A DNA stretch of 64,000 nt from Methanosphaera sp. (GCF_022768985.1 NZ_JALEKL010000004.1:1-64000), one strand, 5' to 3'; numbered from the stretch's first letter, positions 1 through 9,415 are shown. Numbers and translations are program-made. The notes: generated from the letters alone by a model not told the origin.

Positions 1-1947
1 GATGGAAAACCTGTGGAAAATGTGACAGTAGTAGATGGAAAAGTAAACATAACAATACCAACTGATACATTACCAGCTGGAGAACACAATATAACACTAG
101 ATGTAAAAGAAAACGAAGAATACAACAACAAAACAATAGAAACAAAAGTAATTGTTGAAAATAGAGATGCAACAATTGACATAGTTGATGTAAACAATCC
201 TGTTGAAATTGGTGGACAACTATCAATAAACACAACAATAGTAGATACAGAAGGAAAACCAGTAGACCAAGGAAAAGTAACATTTAAAATAAATGGAACA
301 ACAATAGCAACAGTAGATGTAAAAGAAGGAACAGCAAACATAACATACACACTACCTGAAGAATACAAAGCAGGAGAATACCAAGTAACAGCAGAATTTG
401 AAGATGAATACTACAACCCAGCAGAAGATAATAAAACATTTACAATCCAAAAACATGACATAGCAGATGTAACAATACCAGAACAGACAATAAAAACACA
501 GACAAACACAACAATAGAAGTACAACTTAATGATACAAACGGTAACCCAATAGAAGGAAATACAACAGTAGAAGTAATAGTGGATGGAAAACCTGTAGAA
601 AATGTGACAGTAGTAGATGGAAAAGTAAACATTACAGTGCCAACTGACACATTACCAGCAGGAGAACATAACATAACACTAGATGTAAAAGAAAACGAAA
701 AATACAACAATAAAACAATTGAAACAAAAGTAATTGTTGAAAATAGAAATGCTATAATTGATATTGTTGGTGTAAATACTCCTTATGCTATTAGTGATTT
801 ATTCATTAACACAACAATTGTTGATGAAGATGGAAGTATCATTAAAGATGGAGTTGTGATCTTTAAAATTAATGGTAAAACACTTAAAGATGCAAATAAT
901 GAAACAGTTCGTATATCTGTGCATGATGGTGTTGCAAATATTAAATATTTACTCCCTTCATCTATAGGTGGTGCAAGATATAATGTAACTGCTGTATTTT
1001 CAAATAAATATTATAATAGAGCAGAAGATAATGATAACTTAACAATTCTTAAATATGCAATTGAAAATAAAACATTTGATCCTATTGTTATTAAAACACA
1101 TCAGAATGCTACTATTAATATGACTCTTAAAGATGAGTTTGGAAATACTATTGTAACTGAAACTAATGTTACAATTAAAATTAATAATAAGACATTTACT
1201 AAAACTACAATTAAAGATGGAGTATTAAATATTGAACTTGATGTTGAAAATCTAAAAGCTAATAATTACACAATTGATGTTATTTATGGTGAAAACCAAA
1301 TTTATCTCAGAGGAGAAAATAGTATCCAGTTAAATATTGTTAACCGTAGTGTAACTATTGATCTTGATACTAATGCTACACATACTAATGGTCAAATACC
1401 TATTCATGCAACTATTACTGATGATGTGGATGGTAAATTAGTTGATAATGGTACTGTTACATTTAAAATTAATGGTATTACACAGCTTGATGAGAATGGT
1501 AATGCTATTAGATTTGAAATTAAAGATGGTATTATTGATGCTACATACAACTTACCACCTACTATAGCAGCTCGTAGTCATAATATGACTCTTGTATATT
1601 CAAATGAAGGATATGATAGATGTGAAGAAACTACAAATTATACTGTTATAAAAAGTGATATTGCAGATCTTAAAGTTTCAAATATTACAACCAAATATGG
1701 TGAAAATACTACTATTTCAACTATTATTTGTGATGAAGATGGTAAAGCTGTTAGTGCTGCTACAAAAATTGCAGTTAAAGTTGATGGTAGAACTCTTATT
1801 CATGATGTAGTTGAAAATGGAGTTGTTAATATTACAGTTGATACTGATGATCTTTTCATTGGAGATCATAAGATTGATATTGTATTTGGTGAAAATAGTT
1901 TCTATAATGAAAAACGTGTAGAAATTCCACTCATAATTGAGGAGTAA
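1..1947 (+). CDS. Adhesin-like Ig-repeat surface protein, 3' part
   Basis: The reading frame is open from base 1, so the gene begins upstream of the window and only its last ~648 codons are seen. The protein is a string of Ig-like beta-sandwich repeats of roughly 90-100 residues, rich in Asn, Thr, Val and Ile, with many N-x-T/S sequons and recurring motifs such as VTFKING and NITLDVKENE. This is the style of the large adhesin-like proteins of gut Methanobacteriales, which are exported and may mediate attachment. The segment 1-175 is repeated almost exactly at 583-757 (offset 582 nt, 194 residues). No transmembrane anchor follows the last repeat; the protein ends IIEE. Codon use changes abruptly near 760, from A-ending to T-ending codons. 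The ligand is unknown. Family call is firm, function inferred. Confidence 0.85.
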   Translation, partial: DGKPVENVTVVDGKVNITIPTDTLPAGEHNITLDVKENEEYNNKTIETKVIVENRDATIDIVDVNNPVEIGGQLSINTTIVDTEGKPVDQGKVTFKINGTTIATVDVKEGTANITYTLPEEYKAGEYQVTAEFEDEYYNPAEDNKTFTIQKHDIADVTIPEQTIKTQTNTTIEVQLNDTNGNPIEGNTTVEVIVDGKPVENVTVVDGKVNITVPTDTLPAGEHNITLDVKENEKYNNKTIETKVIVENRNAIIDIVGVNTPYAISDLFINTTIVDEDGSIIKDGVVIFKINGKTLKDANNETVRISVHDGVANIKYLLPSSIGGARYNVTAVFSNKYYNRAEDNDNLTILKYAIENKTFDPIVIKTHQNATINMTLKDEFGNTIVTETNVTIKINNKTFTKTTIKDGVLNIELDVENLKANNYTIDVIYGENQIYLRGENSIQLNIVNRSVTIDLDTNATHTNGQIPIHATITDDVDGKLVDNGTVTFKINGITQLDENGNAIRFEIKDGIIDATYNLPPTIAARSHNMTLVYSNEGYDRCEETTNYTVIKSDIADLKVSNITTKYGENTTISTIICDEDGKAVSAATKIAVKVDGRTLIHDVVENGVVNITVDTDDLFIGDHKIDIVFGENSFYNEKRVEIPLIIEE

Positions 1948-1987
1948 TTATTATACATCAAAATATATCCCATTTCTTCCCCTCCCC

Positions 1988-2007
1988 TTTATTTTTTTTC
2001 TTTTTTT
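1988..2007 (+). terminator. Poly-T terminator after the adhesin
   Basis: A T-rich tract of two runs of 7-8 T separated by a C begins about 45 bases after the adhesin stop codon. Archaeal RNA polymerase commonly terminates at such oligo-T stretches without a hairpin. Inferred from sequence only. Confidence 0.45.
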
Positions 2008-2014
2008 ATAAATA

Positions 2015-2078
2015 TTTACACTTGCAATATACCCCTATACACTTGCAACACACCCCTATACACTTGCAATGCACCTTT
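2015..2078 (+). repeat. Three tandem origin-type boxes at 21-bp spacing
   Basis: The core ACACTTGCAA starts at 2018, 2039 and 2060, exactly 21 bp apart (two helical turns), each followed by a (T/C)(A/G)CACC- or TATACC-like tail. The same core occurs many times in the putative origin at 4714-6366, where it resembles the Orc1/Cdc6 binding box of Methanobacteriales. This cluster lies between two convergent genes, 1.5 kb beyond the orc1/cdc6 gene and outside the main origin. Confidence 0.7.
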
Positions 2079-2167
2079 AATTAATAAAAATATTTAAAAA
2101 AAATAGTAACTAAATTCCAAAAAAAAGTAATAAATTGGGAGGTGAAAAAAAAATAAATTAGAAAATT

Positions 2168-3268
2168 CTATTCATCATCAAGTTCAAAGCAACGTTGATA
2201 GTCTTCATTTCTTGTTTTATAGATTGTTGCACGTCTAAGTTTAAGTAATTGTTTTTTCTTACGATCAAAGTCTTCCATGGAGTGAATATTTTCTTTTACA
2301 AAGTCTAGTATTTCATCAACAACTTTATCATTATGGATCCAGTTACAATCTTTACAGTTCCATACATCTTTATCTGTTATCCATTTACCATTTGTTGCTC
2401 CATCACCACATGGATAGATTGGACAGTAGCAGAATGTACAGTTTTCTTGTTTTTCATGGCATGGGAAGTATTCACAGTCTGTATTTTGTCCTTCCCGAAT
2501 TTCTCCATTAAAGAATTTTTCATAGAATTCTTCTGTTTGTGGTGGAAGTTCTGCTTTTGTTTTATATCCTCTAGGTGTTATCATTTTACCTTTTTTAACG
2601 TATGTTAGTGAGTTTCCAATGATAATTGTTGTTGACATGTGAATATCTTGATTTTCTAGGTCTTTGAGTTTGCAGATTTCTACTATTGTATCTGTTCCTT
2701 CTGTTTTTACAATTCCTACTGGTGTTTCAGGGTTACGATTTTCATTTAATATTCTACATGCACTTTCAAATGGTTCTACTCTTGTTTTACTTTTTGGGTT
2801 GTAGAATACTATTACCATATCTGCTATTGCTGCATGTTCGATTTTACGTTCAATTTCTTCTAGTGGTGTTAGAAGATCACTTAGACTTATTATTGCAAGA
2901 TCGTGTAATGGTGCACCTAGTGCACTTGCTGCATATGTTGCTGCTGTTACACCTGGTATTACTTCAAATTCTAAATCTGAGTATTTATCAATAATTTGGA
3001 AGTATACATTTGCCATTCCATAGATTCCTGGATCTCCTGAGCTTATAATTGCAACTTTTTTTCCTTCTTTTTCTTTTTCAATTGCAAGTTCTACTCTTTC
3101 CATTTCATCTCCCATTCCACGTCTTAGTACTTCTTTTCCTTCTATTAAGTCTTCGATGTGTTCAAGGTATGGTTTATATGCTATTATTACATCTGCTTCT
3201 TTAATTCTATCTGCAGCTTTTAATGTCATGTGTTCTCTTTTTGAGCCTATTCCTATCAAGCTTATCAT
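2168..3268 (-). CDS. cbiH: Cobalt-precorrin-3B C17-methyltransferase with Cys-rich tail
   Basis: The first ~240 residues are an SAM-dependent tetrapyrrole methylase of the CobJ/CbiH type, starting MISLIGIGSK and carrying SSGDPGIYGMA (around residue 96) and IPGVTAATYAAS. It would methylate C17 and contract the ring in anaerobic (cobalt-early) cobamide synthesis. The last ~110 residues are an extra domain with a dense cysteine cluster (C-x4-C ... C-x2-C-x-C ... C-x2-C), matching the small Cys-rich domain found in some archaeal CbiH proteins and likely binding metal or an Fe-S cluster. The gene reads away from the origin, downstream of orc1/cdc6 with a 290-bp gap, so it probably has its own promoter. 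cbiB and cbiG lie across the origin. Confidence 0.9.
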   Translation of the reverse strand: MISLIGIGSKREHMTLKAADRIKEADVIIAYKPYLEHIEDLIEGKEVLRRGMGDEMERVELAIEKEKEGKKVAIISSGDPGIYGMANVYFQIIDKYSDLEFEVIPGVTAATYAASALGAPLHDLAIISLSDLLTPLEEIERKIEHAAIADMVIVFYNPKSKTRVEPFESACRILNENRNPETPVGIVKTEGTDTIVEICKLKDLENQDIHMSTTIIIGNSLTYVKKGKMITPRGYKTKAELPPQTEEFYEKFFNGEIREGQNTDCEYFPCHEKQENCTFCYCPIYPCGDGATNGKWITDKDVWNCKDCNWIHNDKVVDEILDFVKENIHSMEDFDRKKKQLLKLRRATIYKTRNEDYQRCFELDDE

Positions 3269-3379
3269 TATTAAAACCCCTAATTATTGTTAAAGTTTCA
3301 TATAAATTTTTTTTTATATTGTGATTGAATTATATTGTATTTGTTTTTATATTTATTTTTAAGGATTAAATTTTCATGA

Positions 3380-3401
3380 TTTATCTATTTTAGTAGATAA
3401 A
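3380..3401. promoter_or_regulatory. Inverted repeat upstream of cbiH
   Basis: TTTATCTA and TAGATAAA form perfect 8-bp arms around a 6-bp spacer, about 110 bp upstream of the cbiH start on the minus strand. It could be an operator. No specific regulator is recognisable. Confidence 0.3.
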
Positions 3402-3496
3402 ATAACGATTATACTTTATTTTAGAGGGTATTAGGGCATGTGAAATTGATTTTTATTGATGTTTTTTAATTTAAAATTGAATTAGATAAGGCTAAA

Positions 3497-3524
3497 TTAT
3501 AAGTTATAACTTATAAGTTATAAG
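3497..3524. repeat. Heptamer array TTATAA(G/C), four units
   Basis: Four contiguous 7-bp units: TTATAAG, TTATAAC, TTATAAG, TTATAAG. The array lies about 35 bp past the 3' end of orc1/cdc6, beyond a poly-T run on the minus strand. Five similar arrays occur elsewhere in the window, always between genes. Confidence 0.75.
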
Positions 3525-3558
3525 TAAATATTTTATAAAAAAAGAGAATTTAAAGAAT

Positions 3559-4713
3559 TTAATCTTTAAATATTAATGCTTTAGATATTAGATCAATATC
3601 ACATTGTAGTGTTATAATATTTGTTCGTCCACGTCCACGTCCACGAGAGACTGTTTTTGTAGAGATTAATCCAAGCATTTCAAGTTCATTTACAAAGTCA
3701 AAAAGTCTACGATATGATACAGAATCATTCTTTGATAAGTCCTGATATACCTCATATAGTCTTCCTGATGTAATTTCCTCATTTTTCTCTGTTAGATATG
3801 CAATAGTTTCAAGTACTTTTTGTTGTTGTAATGGAAGTGTTACTACAACATCAAATACCTTATTGTGTTCTATTCTATCTTTTGATTCTTTTACAAATCC
3901 TTCCTCAATTTTATTTACTCCACGTTCATCTGCAATTTCACCTGATGATTTTAGAAGATCAAGAGCATAACGTGCATCTCCTTCTTCTTTTGCAGCAAGT
4001 GCAGAACAGAGTGCTATTACACCATCTGATATTGATCCATCTTTAAATGATACATGTGATCTTTCAGTTAATATATCAATTAATTGTTCTGCATTATATG
4101 GTGGAAATACTATTTCACGATCACGTAGACTACTTCTTACTCTAGGTTTTATGAATTGTTTAAAGTCTACATAGTTACTTATTGATGTTATTGACACGTT
4201 ATTTGTACGTGTGAGTGTGTAGAGAATGTTATCTCCATCATTTTTTAGTATGACATCTACTTCATCTAAAATTACAATAAGTATTAGATCTTCACCTAGT
4301 ATGTTTTTGCTGAAGAGATTTCTGAATGTATTTACTACTTCAGCTTTTGTCCATCCCCTATATGGTACTGGTTTTCCTAGTTGTTGACATAGTCGTGCTA
4401 GTAGTTGATATTCTGTGTTGTAGTCTGTGCATCTGATGTATTCTATTTTGATGTTTAGATTTCTTTCTGCTGCTATTTCTTCTAATTGTTTTTTTGCATA
4501 TAGTGCTACTGATGTTTTTCCTGTTCCTGTTTTTCCGTAGATTGTTATGTCTGGTGGTGTTATTCCATTGAGTGCTTCTACCCAGTATTTTGCTATGGAT
4601 TCTATTTGTTCACTTCTGTGAGGTAAGGTTTCAGGTATAAATCTATGGTCTAGGTAATCTTTGGTTTTAAATATTGTTTCTCTATCATCGAGTTTTTGGA
4701 ATATATTTTCCAT
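3559..4713 (-). CDS. cdc6: Orc1/Cdc6 replication initiator
   Basis: An archaeal Orc1/Cdc6 AAA+ ATPase of normal length (384 aa). It binds origin boxes and helps load the MCM helicase. Walker A is GKTGTGKT at residues 60-67 and Walker B is VILDEVD at 147-153; a sensor-2-like segment [10 protein letters not shown] sits near residue 255. The last ~95 residues look like the winged-helix DNA-binding domain, with an Arg/Gly-rich wing ([10 protein letters not shown]). The gene reads away from a 1.65-kb gene-free region full of ACACTTG(A/C)A boxes, the usual arrangement of an initiator next to its own origin. The start ATG at 4713 follows an AAAGAGGTAT ribosome binding site. Confidence 0.95.
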   Translation of the reverse strand: MENIFQKLDDRETIFKTKDYLDHRFIPETLPHRSEQIESIAKYWVEALNGITPPDITIYGKTGTGKTSVALYAKKQLEEIAAERNLNIKIEYIRCTDYNTEYQLLARLCQQLGKPVPYRGWTKAEVVNTFRNLFSKNILGEDLILIVILDEVDVILKNDGDNILYTLTRTNNVSITSISNYVDFKQFIKPRVRSSLRDREIVFPPYNAEQLIDILTERSHVSFKDGSISDGVIALCSALAAKEEGDARYALDLLKSSGEIADERGVNKIEEGFVKESKDRIEHNKVFDVVVTLPLQQQKVLETIAYLTEKNEEITSGRLYEVYQDLSKNDSVSYRRLFDFVNELEMLGLISTKTVSRGRGRGRTNIITLQCDIDLISKALIFKD

Positions 4714-5384
4714 ATGATACCTCTTTTTTTGTTTTTAAGTTTTCTTTATTATTTTTTTAGTCGGAATCTTTCACTTGAAATCCTATTATTTCAAGTGTAA
4801 ATATGTACTATTTCTTTATATTTTTCATATTATAAAAACATTTAGATGTTTTAGAAAAATTAATTCAAAGATATACGAACTAATTTTAAAATAAATTTAA
4901 AACATTTACACTTGAAATAGAGCTTTAAAAATTTATAAAACTATAAAATAAGATTAACTAATTATTTACACTTGCAGTACATCTTTTTAAAAAAATAATT
5001 TAGATTAATTTCAAGTGTATAATTTTAATTTTAAAAAATAACAAAAATTATTATTTATTTTTACACTTGCAAGCCATGTTTCAATTATTTCAAACTAAAA
5101 AACAAGTATTTCAATTACTTTAAAAATTTAACATTTCTGATAAATTAAAATGATCTGTTGCAACTGTAAATAACGTTTCCTTTTAGGGTAGTTTTGGCAA
5201 AGAGAGAGAGGTGTATTGCAAGTGTAACGCTCAGAGGGTACCCCCTACCCTGATGCATAAAACACCAAAAAGTCATGCAACAAAATCATTTTTAAAACAT
5301 CCATTTCAAGTGTAACAAAATTAAAACAAGTTACAGTTGTAAAACACCACTAAAACAACTCTGACAGTATAAATAACAACAATA

Positions 5385-5467
5385 TACCTATAATATATAA
5401 TATAATTAATAATAATATAATAATATAATAAATAAATAATAATAATAATAAATTTAATTAATTTAAT
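5385..5467. other. Candidate duplex-unwinding element
   Basis: About 80 bp of almost uninterrupted A and T, made of short AAT/TAA repeats, in the centre of the box-rich region, with boxes on either side. Low melting stability is the expected property of a strand-opening site. Confidence 0.55.
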
Positions 5468-6170
5468 TGCTTTAATTGTGAAAAAACATTTTTTTTGAGC
5501 TTTTTTCTGCGGATATAAATAAGTATTACTAAAATACTTTAAAGTATTATTGTATTACTTTTTTAGACAAATTTACGATACAGTGGAAATTTACCAACAT
5601 ACTTTCAAAAAATTTTGAAATTATAAAATTTTTCAATTTACATTTGAAATCCACCTCTTTTTCCATATTTTTGCTAAATTTTTACAAATGTTACACTTGC
5701 AACACACCTTTATTTTTAGGGGGGGGTGTACCTTTTTCATGTTACACTTGCAATATACCCCCCTCTCTCTTAAAAATTGCATCTGAAAAAAGTCACATTT
5801 TAAAGGTGTATTTCAAGTGATAGAAAATAGTATATACTTTATTTTAAAAAATAAGATATAATGTAAAATAATCAATGAAAATAAATTAAAATTTTTCTTT
5901 AATTATTAAATTAAACTAAACTAAATAATGATTAATAAAATACAAAATAAATAAACATTGTTAAATAAAAAAACAATTAAATAAAACTATTTTTTAGAAA
6001 ATATTGCAATTTATAAAATATTTTTAAATTTTAAATAAAATTAAAACTTAAAGAAGTATTTCAAGTGTTAATATCATGTTTTATTTTTCAATTTTTTGAA
6101 ATTTTTTACAACAACAAAAACTTCTATTTACTACATTACTAGTGCTGTAAGTAGTCTAATTGCTCTTATA

Positions 6171-6200
6171 TACACTTGCAATGGTATGCTTTCAAGTGTA
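6171..6200. repeat. Facing pair of origin boxes
   Basis: TACACTTGCA at 6171-6180 faces TTCAAGTGTA at 6191-6200 across a 10-bp centre, forming a near-perfect inverted pair. A further forward box with the full ATATACCTTTAAA tail follows at 6236. Paired facing boxes are typical of Orc1/Cdc6 binding at archaeal origins. Confidence 0.65.
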
Positions 6201-6366
6201 TTTTTTTATAAAAAACACTAAAAAATACCCACATGTTACACTTGCAATATACCTTTAAATACTTTTAAATCATAAAAACTAACTGGAAATCAAATAAAAA
6301 TAGAAAAAAACCAAACAAAAATTACATAAAACTTATAATTACTTAAAAAATAATAAATAAGATATA

Positions 6367-7326
6367 ATGATTTATGAAAGCTTAATATACTCTGTCATAA
6401 TAATAGTACTGGCAGTAGTAATAGACACAATATTTGGAGAAGTACCAGATAAGATACATCCTGTAATCTACATGGGAAATGTAATAGAAAAACTAAAAAA
6501 CTATCTTCCCAAAACAAGATTTTCAGGCTTGCTAACAATAATAACAACAAACTTCATATTTGTAACACTAACACTACTATTGCTCATAATATCACTCTTT
6601 ATCAACAAATACCTCTACATAATAATAGCCGCAATAATACTATCAACAACATTTTCAATAAAATTCCTAATACAATCAGTAAAAGATATACAAATACAAC
6701 TAAAAAAAGACATAAACATAGCACGAAAATCAATGTCATACCTAGTAAGTCGTGACACAGAACAACTAACAGAAGCAAGAATCGCATCAGCTGCAATTGA
6801 AACACTAACAGAAAACATAACAGATAGTATAATATCACCACTATTTTATGTACTAGTATTTTCAATACCATTTGGAATGATACCAGCAATACTAATAGGT
6901 GTAATATATCGTGTATCAAATACAATGGATGCAATGTTAGGATATCAAACAGAAGAATTAATAGATATAGGACGCTACCCTGCATTACTTGATGATGTAC
7001 TAAACTATATACCAGCAAGAATAACAGGAATCTATGTAATAATAGCATCAGCACTACTAAGATATGACTACAAATCATCATATACTATGATGCGAAAATA
7101 TGCAACAAAAACACCAAGTCCAAATAGTGGATATTCAATGGCAGCAACAGCAGGAGCACTAAATATCACACTAGTAAAAGAAGGAGTATACACACTAGGA
7201 GAAGGAACAGAAGAGTTAACTGGTGATAAAATACAACAAGCAATAGAAATAACAAAACTTACATCAGTACTTTTCATACTAACAATGCTGGTAATATACT
7301 TCATAGCAGCAATGCTAATAATATAA
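6367..7326 (+). CDS. cbiB: Adenosylcobinamide-phosphate synthase (CbiB/CobD family)
   Basis: An integral membrane enzyme that joins adenosylcobyric acid to the aminopropanol (phosphate) arm in cobamide synthesis. At 319 aa it has the family length. The N-terminus has the family pattern DTIFGEVPDKIHPVIYMGNVI, the centre has the conserved AAIETLTENITDSIISPLFY and YRVSNTMDAMLGY, and the C-terminal third has TPSPNSGYSMAATAGALNI. Several hydrophobic helices are visible (about 5-22, 55-95, 155-180, 295-318). It is the first gene on the right of the origin and is followed after 22 bp by cbiG, so the two form an operon. Codons end overwhelmingly in A (ATA, ACA, CTA). No clear ribosome binding site precedes the ATG. 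Confidence 0.95.
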   Translation: MIYESLIYSVIIIVLAVVIDTIFGEVPDKIHPVIYMGNVIEKLKNYLPKTRFSGLLTIITTNFIFVTLTLLLLIISLFINKYLYIIIAAIILSTTFSIKFLIQSVKDIQIQLKKDINIARKSMSYLVSRDTEQLTEARIASAAIETLTENITDSIISPLFYVLVFSIPFGMIPAILIGVIYRVSNTMDAMLGYQTEELIDIGRYPALLDDVLNYIPARITGIYVIIASALLRYDYKSSYTMMRKYATKTPSPNSGYSMAATAGALNITLVKEGVYTLGEGTEELTGDKIQQAIEITKLTSVLFILTMLVIYFIAAMLII

Positions 7327-7348
7327 TCATAAAATTAGGAGAAAAAAT

Positions 7349-8341
7349 ATGAATGTAGCAATAATATCAATAACACAACAAGGAAAAGACATATCAGATA
7401 AAATAACACAAAAACTACAACAAGATCCACAAATAATACACATAAAACAATACCATAAAAATGTAAAAGATGCAATAGCAGAGAGCTTTAATACATACGA
7501 TGCAATAATAGCAATAATGGCATCAGGCATAATAATACGCTCAATAGCACCATATGTCACATCAAAACTATCAGATCCAGCAGTAGTACTGGTAGATGAC
7601 AATGCAAACCATGCAATAAGCCTGTTAAGTGGACACTTTGGAGGAGCAAATCCACTAACACACAAAATAGCAGATCTACTTGGTGCTGATGCTGTAATAA
7701 CCACATCAACAGATGTAAATAAAAAAACAGGAATAGACTCAATAGCACAAAACTACTACTTCAAACTAGAAAATCCAAAAAATATACGCTACATAAACCG
7801 TGCATTAGTAGATGACAGACTTGTTGAGTTAAAAATGCCACATAAATACTCATACATCCTAGATGATGAAATAAAAAAATCATACAATATAACATATGAT
7901 GACATGCAAGATACAATAGTTGCAACTGTAGATGGACATGATGTAATACTAACACCAAGAAATGTTGTGATGGGAATAGGAGCAAGACGTGACATAGCAC
8001 AAGCTAAAGTTGAAAATGCAGTAAAATGTGCATGCCAAATACTTAATATAAAACCCCAAAGAATAGATTCATTTGCAACAGTAGATGTAAAAGAAAATGA
8101 AAAAGGAATACTAGATACAGTTGCAATGTATGACAAACCACTAAAAATCATAACAAAAGATGAAATAAAAAACTTCACAGACAATGAATGTTCAAAATCA
8201 GACTTTGTAATGAAACAATTTGGAATAAAAGGAGTATGTGAACCAACAGCACTACTTGCAAATCATGAAAACTCCCACCTAATCTTCAAAAAAACAGCAT
8301 ATAATGGAGTTACAATAGCAGTATCATTATCTGATAAATAA
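7349..8341 (+). CDS. cbiG: Cobalt-precorrin-5A hydrolase
   Basis: CbiG opens the ring lactone and releases the C20 fragment (acetaldehyde) in the anaerobic cobamide pathway. The N-terminal domain has the family signatures IIAIMASGIIIRSIAPYV and VVLVDDNANHAISLLSGHFGG (around residues 50-95). The C-terminal domain has VVMGIGARRDI and FATVDVKENEKGI. The length, 330 aa, is normal and the two halves are joined by a linker near residue 135. It follows cbiB with a ribosome binding site TTAGGAGAA just before the ATG. It keeps the strong A-ending codon preference of cbiB. Confidence 0.95.
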   Translation: MNVAIISITQQGKDISDKITQKLQQDPQIIHIKQYHKNVKDAIAESFNTYDAIIAIMASGIIIRSIAPYVTSKLSDPAVVLVDDNANHAISLLSGHFGGANPLTHKIADLLGADAVITTSTDVNKKTGIDSIAQNYYFKLENPKNIRYINRALVDDRLVELKMPHKYSYILDDEIKKSYNITYDDMQDTIVATVDGHDVILTPRNVVMGIGARRDIAQAKVENAVKCACQILNIKPQRIDSFATVDVKENEKGILDTVAMYDKPLKIITKDEIKNFTDNECSKSDFVMKQFGIKGVCEPTALLANHENSHLIFKKTAYNGVTIAVSLSDK

Positions 8342-8370
8342 ATCATATTTACTTCTCTAAATTCAACCCT

Positions 8371-8386
8371 CTTTTACTTTTTTTTA
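8371..8386 (+). terminator. Poly-T terminator of the cbiBG operon
   Basis: Thirty bases after the cbiG stop there is CTTTTAC followed by eight T. This is a typical archaeal oligo-T terminator. Confidence 0.45.
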
Positions 8387-8592
8387 ATTATTTTATTATA
8401 CTTATTTTATATATAACATAATTAACATAAATATTATAAATTGAATCTAAAATTTAATTATTATTAATTTTCTTTTTAAAAATAAATTTATTTTATATAA
8501 GAGATGTTTAAATATACATTCTTATTTTATCTAGATAAAAATGATTAAAAGAATAAATTTTAATGTGGAAATTTAAAAGAGGAGTGATATCT

Positions 8593-8847
8593 ATGGATAA
8601 TGATCAAATATTTGAAAGTTGTGTTGGAACATTAGAACAATTAATTAATGATACAAGCGTACCAAGAAACATAAGAAAAGCAGCAGAAGATTCTATTGCA
8701 CTATTGCAGAAAGATGAAGAGCCAACACTTAAGGCTAGCTCTGTAATCTCAATACTTGATGATATAAGTAACGATCCAAACATACCAATCCATGCAAGAA
8801 TTCTTATATGGAACATTTTAAGTGAACTTGAATCAGTTAAAGATTAA
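8593..8847 (+). CDS. UPF0147 family protein
   Basis: A small acidic helical protein of 84 aa, matching the archaeal UPF0147 family (motifs [14 protein letters not shown] and [10 protein letters not shown]). Its function is unknown. The frame stays open back to an ATG at 8563, but an AAAGAGGAGTGAT ribosome binding site lies just before the internal ATG at 8593, and the family begins at the equivalent point, so 8593 is preferred. The 3' end overlaps the convergent aldolase gene by 11 bp. Confidence 0.85.
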   Translation: MDNDQIFESCVGTLEQLINDTSVPRNIRKAAEDSIALLQKDEEPTLKASSVISILDDISNDPNIPIHARILIWNILSELESVKD

Positions 8848-9415
8848 GTGTAGATGTAATATATTGTGTTTTAGCTATAGCTTCTATATATTCACATAGA
8901 AGTGTAGCTTCCTCAATATCTTTTCCAACCCCAATAATACCATGATTTTTAAGAAGTGCAGCATCCTCATTTTTAAGAACTTCAGCTGTATTTTGAGCTA
9001 ATTTTTTACTTCCCGGTGGATAATAATTTACCTCAGCTACATATTCACCTGTAATTTCACCAAAACCTTCCTGTTGATACAATCTTTTTTTACTAAATGC
9101 AAAACCTGTAGCATATGGTGAGTGAACATGTACAACACTTCCAACATCAGATCTATTTTTATATACACCAATATGTAAGTCTGTCTCCATTGATGGAATG
9201 CGTCCTGCTGTTGATTCATAGCTTAAATCATCAATTTTAACTTTAAGAACATCTTCATATACTAGTTCTTTAAAGTTTGTACCACTTGCTGTAATATAAA
9301 CATACTCTCCACTATCATCTATTACACTTATATTACCTGATTTACCAATTGTTAAATCCTTACTATACATATAATGTGCTGTTTTTACAATTTTATCAAT
9401 AATATCATTATTCAT
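8837..9415 (-). CDS. Class II (fuculose-phosphate type) aldolase
   Basis: A 192-aa class II aldolase/adducin-fold enzyme. Zinc ligands are visible as HVH (His96, His98) and His158 in KNHGIIGVG, and the catalytic acid corresponds to Glu77 in PSMETDLH. The phosphate site SGTNF lies near residue 45. Relatives in methanogens are annotated as L-fuculose-1-phosphate aldolase; in Methanocaldococcus such an enzyme makes lactaldehyde that can feed coenzyme F420 synthesis. That role is plausible here but the substrate cannot be read from sequence. It ends inside the convergent UPF0147 gene and starts 54 bp downstream of the polD small-subunit gene, so the two are probably cotranscribed. Confidence 0.85.
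   Translation of the reverse strand: MNNDIIDKIVKTAHYMYSKDLTIGKSGNISVIDDSGEYVYITASGTNFKELVYEDVLKVKIDDLSYESTAGRIPSMETDLHIGVYKNRSDVGSVVHVHSPYATGFAFSKKRLYQQEGFGEITGEYVAEVNYYPPGSKKLAQNTAEVLKNEDAALLKNHGIIGVGKDIEEATLLCEYIEAIAKTQYITSTLNL

Larger units (their letters stand above)
4714..6366. other. oriC: Putative chromosomal replication origin (oriC)
   Basis: A 1.65-kb gene-free, very AT-rich region next to orc1/cdc6. It holds about 16 copies, in both orientations, of a box close to TTTACACTTG(A/C)AA. Forward copies start at about 4771, 4905, 4965, 5060, 5691, 5742, 6171 and 6236. Reverse copies lie at about 4789-4800, 5008-5020, 5214-5227, 5304-5315, 5805-5820, 6058-6070 and 6190-6200. Variants with CAGTTG/CAACTG lie at 5158-5170 and 5331-5342. 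Two facing pairs occur, at 4771/4800 and 6171/6200. This matches the Orc1/Cdc6 recognition boxes described for Methanothermobacter. An almost pure A/T tract at about 5385-5467 is a candidate unwinding element, and a run of eight G lies at 5719-5726. Origin activity is inferred. Confidence 0.9.

Noticed and set aside
2137-2146. Strong GGAGGTGAAA-like ribosome binding site on the plus strand
   Set aside because: No start codon with an open frame follows it; the region is a 3' spacer between convergent genes.
2686-2994. Plus-strand open frame rich in Leu/Val over cbiH
   Set aside because: It is antisense to a clear cbiH gene, is low complexity (runs of LLL/LVL) and has no ribosome binding site. 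It is a shadow frame of AT-rich coding DNA.
5391-5460. Possible CRISPR or tandem repeat in the AAT-rich tract
   Set aside because: It is simple low-complexity A/T sequence with no spacers of constant length. Better explained as an unwinding element.
5719-5726. G8 run as a possible quadruplex or sequencing artefact
   Set aside because: A single run cannot form an intramolecular quadruplex and G stretches next to origin boxes are not unusual. Kept only as part of the origin description.
6602-7081. Minus-strand 159-codon frame over cbiB
   Set aside because: Leu-rich antisense shadow of the A-ending codons of cbiB, with no family resemblance.
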